A DNA stretch of 64,000 nucleotides. Origin: Acestrorhynchus altus. Its lineage: Eukaryota; Chordata; Actinopteri; Characiformes; Acestrorhynchidae. The stretch lies in the NCBI GenBank assembly GCA_034509495.1, contig CM067508.1:29879571-29943570 (forward strand), read 5' to 3'. Shown piece after piece: positions 60,343 to 64,000 of this stretch. Within the stretch, counting starts at the first letter, position 1. Every line of letters starts with the position of its first letter. The notes beneath the pieces are model-generated. The model ran no database searches and had not been told where the DNA came from. It was given only the letters and a program-made list of their open reading frames with translations. A program made the translations under genes and the position numbers.

Positions 60343-63300
60343 CTCAACCATAACCTAAACTTTACCTAACGTTACCCCTAACCCCAACATTTACCATACC
60401 CTAAACATGCCCTAACCTCAACCCTGACCATAACTATACCCTAAACTCCAGCCACATCCCAATCCCAACCTTAACGCATCTCTAAACATGCCCTAACCCT
60501 AACCCTGACCCTAACCCTAACCCTAAACCTAACCACATCCTTAACCCAAACCTTAACGCATTCCTAAAGCATGCCCCTAACCCTAACCCTAACCCTGACC
60601 ATAACCATACCCTAAACCTAACCACATCCCAACCCAAACCTTAACATACCCTAAACAAGACCTAACCCTAACCCTGACCATAACCATACCCTAAACCTAG
60701 CCACATCCCAACCCAAACCTTAATGTACCCTAAACATGACCTAACCCTAACCCTGACCTTAATCCTGACCATAACCATACCCTAAACCTAACCACATCCC
60801 AATCTCAAACCTAACGTACCCCTAAACAAGACTCCAAACTAACCCTGACCATAACCATACCCTAAACCTAAATCACATCCCCATTCCAAACCTTAACGTG
60901 ACTCCTGCAACATGCCCTAACCCTAACTCCTGAATTATAACCATACCCAAACCTAGCCACATCCCAACTCAAACCTTAACGTATTCTAAATATGCGACTC
61001 CATCCCTAACTATGACTCATAACTACACCCTAAACTCCAACTACATCCCAACCCAAACCTTAACGTACCCTAAACATGACCTAACCCTAACCTTGACCAT
61101 AACCATACCCTAAACCTATCCACATCCCCACCCAAACCTTAACGTACCCTAAACATGCCCTAACCCTAACCCTGACCATAACCATACCCTAAACCTAACC
61201 ACATCCCAACCTAAATCTTAATGTACCTAAACATGACCCTGTAACCCTAACTTCTGACCATAACCATACCCTAAACTACTATATCCCAACCCAAACTCAA
61301 TGACTCCTAAACATGCTCCTAACCCTAACCCTGACGTATAACCATACCCTAAACCTAACCATATCCCAACCCAAACCTTAACGTACCCTAAACATGCCCT
61401 AACCCTGACGATAACCATACCCTAAACCCAACCACATCCCAACCCCAAACCTTAACGTACCCTAAACAAGACCTAACCCTAACCCTAACCCTGACCATAA
61501 CCATGCCCTAAACCTAACCACATCCCAACCCAAACCTTAACGTACCCTAAACATGACCTATCCCTAACCATGACCATAACCATACCCTAAACCTAGCCAC
61601 ATCCCCACCCAACCTTAACGCATCTCTAAACATGACCTATCCCTAACCATGACCATAACCACACCCTAAACCTAACCACATCCCAACCCAAACCCTAACG
61701 TACAAAAAAAACATGACCTAACCCTAACCTTGACCTTAACCATACCCTAAACCTAGCCACATCCCCACCCAAACCTTAACGCATTCCCAAACATGCCCTA
61801 ACCCTAACCCCACCATAACCATACCCTAAACCCAACTATCCCAACCCAAATCTAATGTACCCTAAACATGACCTAACCCTAACCCTGACTACATAACCAT
61901 ACCCTAAACTCCAACTTAATATCCCAACCCAAACCTTAATGTACCCTACCATGACCTATCCCTAACCATGACTATAACCATACCCTCAAACCTAACTACA
62001 CATCCCAACCCAAACCTTAACGCATCTTAAACATGCCCTAACCCTAACCCTGACGATAACCATACCCTAAACCTAACCATATCCCAACCCAAACCTTAAC
62101 GTACCCTAAACATGCCCTAACCCTGACCATAACCATACCCTAAACCTAACCACATCCCAACCCAAACCTTAACGTACCCTAAACAAGACCTAACCCTAAC
62201 CCTAACCCTGACCATAACCATGCCCTAAACCTAACCATATCCTAAATCCAAACTTAATGGTCTAAACATGACTCTAACCCTAACCATGACCATAACCATA
62301 CCCTAAACCTAACCATATCCCAACCCAAACCTTAATGTACCCTAAACATGCCCTAACCCTAACCCTGACTATAACTATACTCCTAAACTCAACTAAGATC
62401 CCACTCCAAACCTTAACGCACTCCTAAACATGCACCCTAACTCTAACCATGTGACCATAACTATACCCACAAACCTAACTACATCCCAACTCAAACCTTA
62501 ACGCACTGTAAAGAAGACCTAACTCCTAACCCTGACCATAACCATACCTCAACCTAGCCACATCCCAACCTAAACCTTAATGTACCCTAAACATGACTCC
62601 AACCCTGACCATAACCATACCCTAAACCTAACCACATCCCAACCCAAACCTTAATGTACCCTAAACATGACCTAACCCTAACCCTGACCTTTAACCCTGA
62701 CCATAACCATACCCTAAACCTAACCACATCCCAACCCAAACCTTAATGTACCCTAAACATGACCTAACCCTAAACTTGACCTTAACCATACCCTAAACCT
62801 AACCACATCCCAACCCAAACCTTAACGTACCCTAAACATGCCCTAACCCTAACTATAACTATACCTCTAAACCTAACTACATCCCAAACTCCAACCCACC
62901 ACCCTAAACATGACTCCATCCCTAACCTTGACCATAACTATACCCTAAACCTAACCACATCCCAACCCAAATCTTAATGTAAAAATTCTAAACATGACCT
63001 AACCCTAACCATGACCATAACCATACCCTAAACCTAGCCACATCCCAACCCAAACCTTAATGTACCCTAAACAAGTCTTAACTCTAACCCTAACCCCGAC
63101 CATAACCATACCCTAAACCTAACCACATCCCAACCCAAACCTTAATCTACCCTAAACATGACCTAACCCTAACCCTAACCCTGATCATAACTATACCCTA
63201 AACCTAACCACATCCCAACCCAAACCTTAATGTACCCTAAACATGACCTATCCCTAACCCTGACCATAACCATACCCTAAACATGACCTATCCCTAACCC

Positions 63301-64000
63301 TGACCATAACCATACCCTAAACATGACCTATCCCTAACTCTGACCATAACCACAATTCTAAACCTAACCACATCCCAACCCAAACCTTAACGACCCCTAA
63401 ACAAGACCTAACCCTAACCCTGACCATAACCATACCCTAAACCTAACCACATCCCAACCCAAACCTTAATGTACCCTAAACATGACCTAACCCTAACCCT
63501 GACCTTAACCCTGACCATAACCATACCCTAAACCTAACCACATCCCAACCCAAACCTTAATGTACCCTAAACAAGACTTAACTCTAACCCTAACCCTGAC
63601 CATAACCATACCCTAAACCTAACTACATCCCAACCCAAACCTTTAATGTACTCTCAACATGACCTAACTTAACCCTGACCATATAATCTATACCCTAAAC
63701 TCAACTACATCCCAACAACTCCAAACCTTAATGTAAAAATCTTTAAACATGACCTATCCTTTAACCCTGGACTATAACTATACCGTAAACATGATCTATC
63801 CCTAACTCTGACCATAACCATACCCTAAAACCTAACCACATCCCAACCCCAAACCTTAACGTACCCTAAACAAGACCTAACCCTAAACTTGACCTTAACC
63901 ATACCCTAAACCTAACCATATCCCAACCCAAACCTTAATGTACCCTAAACATGACCTAACCCTAACCCTGACCTTAACCCTGACCATAACCATACACTAA
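60343..64000. repeat. 79-bp telomere-derived satellite array
   Basis: At least 3.65 kb, about 46 copies, running off the window end. The unit is about 79 bp and made of degenerate CCCTAA words. Its core order is CCTAACCCTGACCATAACCA, TACCCTAAACCTAACCACAT, CCCAACCCAAACCTTAA, TGTACCCTAAACATGA. Unit variants end in ACATGCC, ACATGACC or ACAAGACC, and some carry an extra CCTTAACCCTGA block. No reading frame is meaningful. The CCCTAA strand is on +. Confidence 0.96.

Noticed and set aside
60343..64000. CRISPR-like array
   Set aside because: Units are contiguous without variable spacers; this is a tandem satellite in a vertebrate genome.
60343..64000. True chromosome end
   Set aside because: The repeats are degenerate and the C-rich strand orientation is opposite to that of a right-hand telomere.

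Overview
The window looks like nuclear DNA of a teleost fish. It has one intron-bearing vertebrate gene in an AT-rich intergenic background, dense dinucleotide microsatellites, and typical fish transposons: a Rex3 LINE, a CR1/L2-type LINE, several Tc1/mariner copies, hairpin MITEs and a GATG-tailed short retroposon. No bacterial or viral gene organisation is visible. The transposon mix suggests an otophysan such as a catfish or characin, but that is only an impression.

The only intact protein-coding gene is a cerebellin, best matched to cbln1, in three coding exons on the + strand (11995-12246, 12747-12866, 18465-18662). Together they encode a 189-residue secreted C1q-domain synaptic organiser. 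It has a CpG-rich 5' region, a 0.5 kb intron 1 carrying GT and GATA microsatellites, a 5.6 kb intron 2 carrying a hairpin MITE and a Tc1-like remnant, and a polyadenylation signal near 19648. Everything else is non-coding or decayed mobile DNA, so the gene sits in a local gene desert: about 11 kb upstream and 44 kb downstream hold no other host gene that I can recognise.

Layout. 0.7-1.6 kb: Tc1-like remnant. 3.9-5.0 kb: 3' end of an L2-like LINE. 5.0-5.46 kb: 43-bp telomere-like minisatellite. 5.46-8.54 kb: nearly full-length but broken Rex3 on the - strand. 10.2-12.2 kb: CpG-rich islands separated by a 0.75 kb purine-rich tract. 12.0-19.7 kb: cbln1. 22.2-23.2 kb: Tc1-like remnant. 25.6-27.8 kb: broken CR1/L2-superfamily LINE (- strand). 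29.9-30.6 kb: degenerate 21-bp repeats. 32.4-33.1 kb: second short Tc1-like copy. 41.5-42.2 kb: long-inverted-repeat DNA transposon. 43.4-48.2 kb: nest of MITEs around a DIRS-like retroelement fragment. 50.1 kb: AAT microsatellite. 51.1-52.4 kb: decayed transposon-type gene behind a heat-shock-element-plus-TATA promoter. 53.3-53.9 kb: inverted-repeat element. 55-60 kb: microsatellite-rich DNA and a GATG-tailed retroposon. 60.3 kb to the window end: about 46 copies of a 79-bp telomere-derived satellite.

The observation I would follow first is the perfect GAA/TTC heat-shock array with a correctly placed TATA box in front of the transposon pseudogene at 51.3 kb. Next are the two telomere-like minisatellites, one of which is bracketed exactly by the 3' ends of two convergent LINEs. 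All family assignments come from reading translations and recalled sequence patterns; no database search was run.
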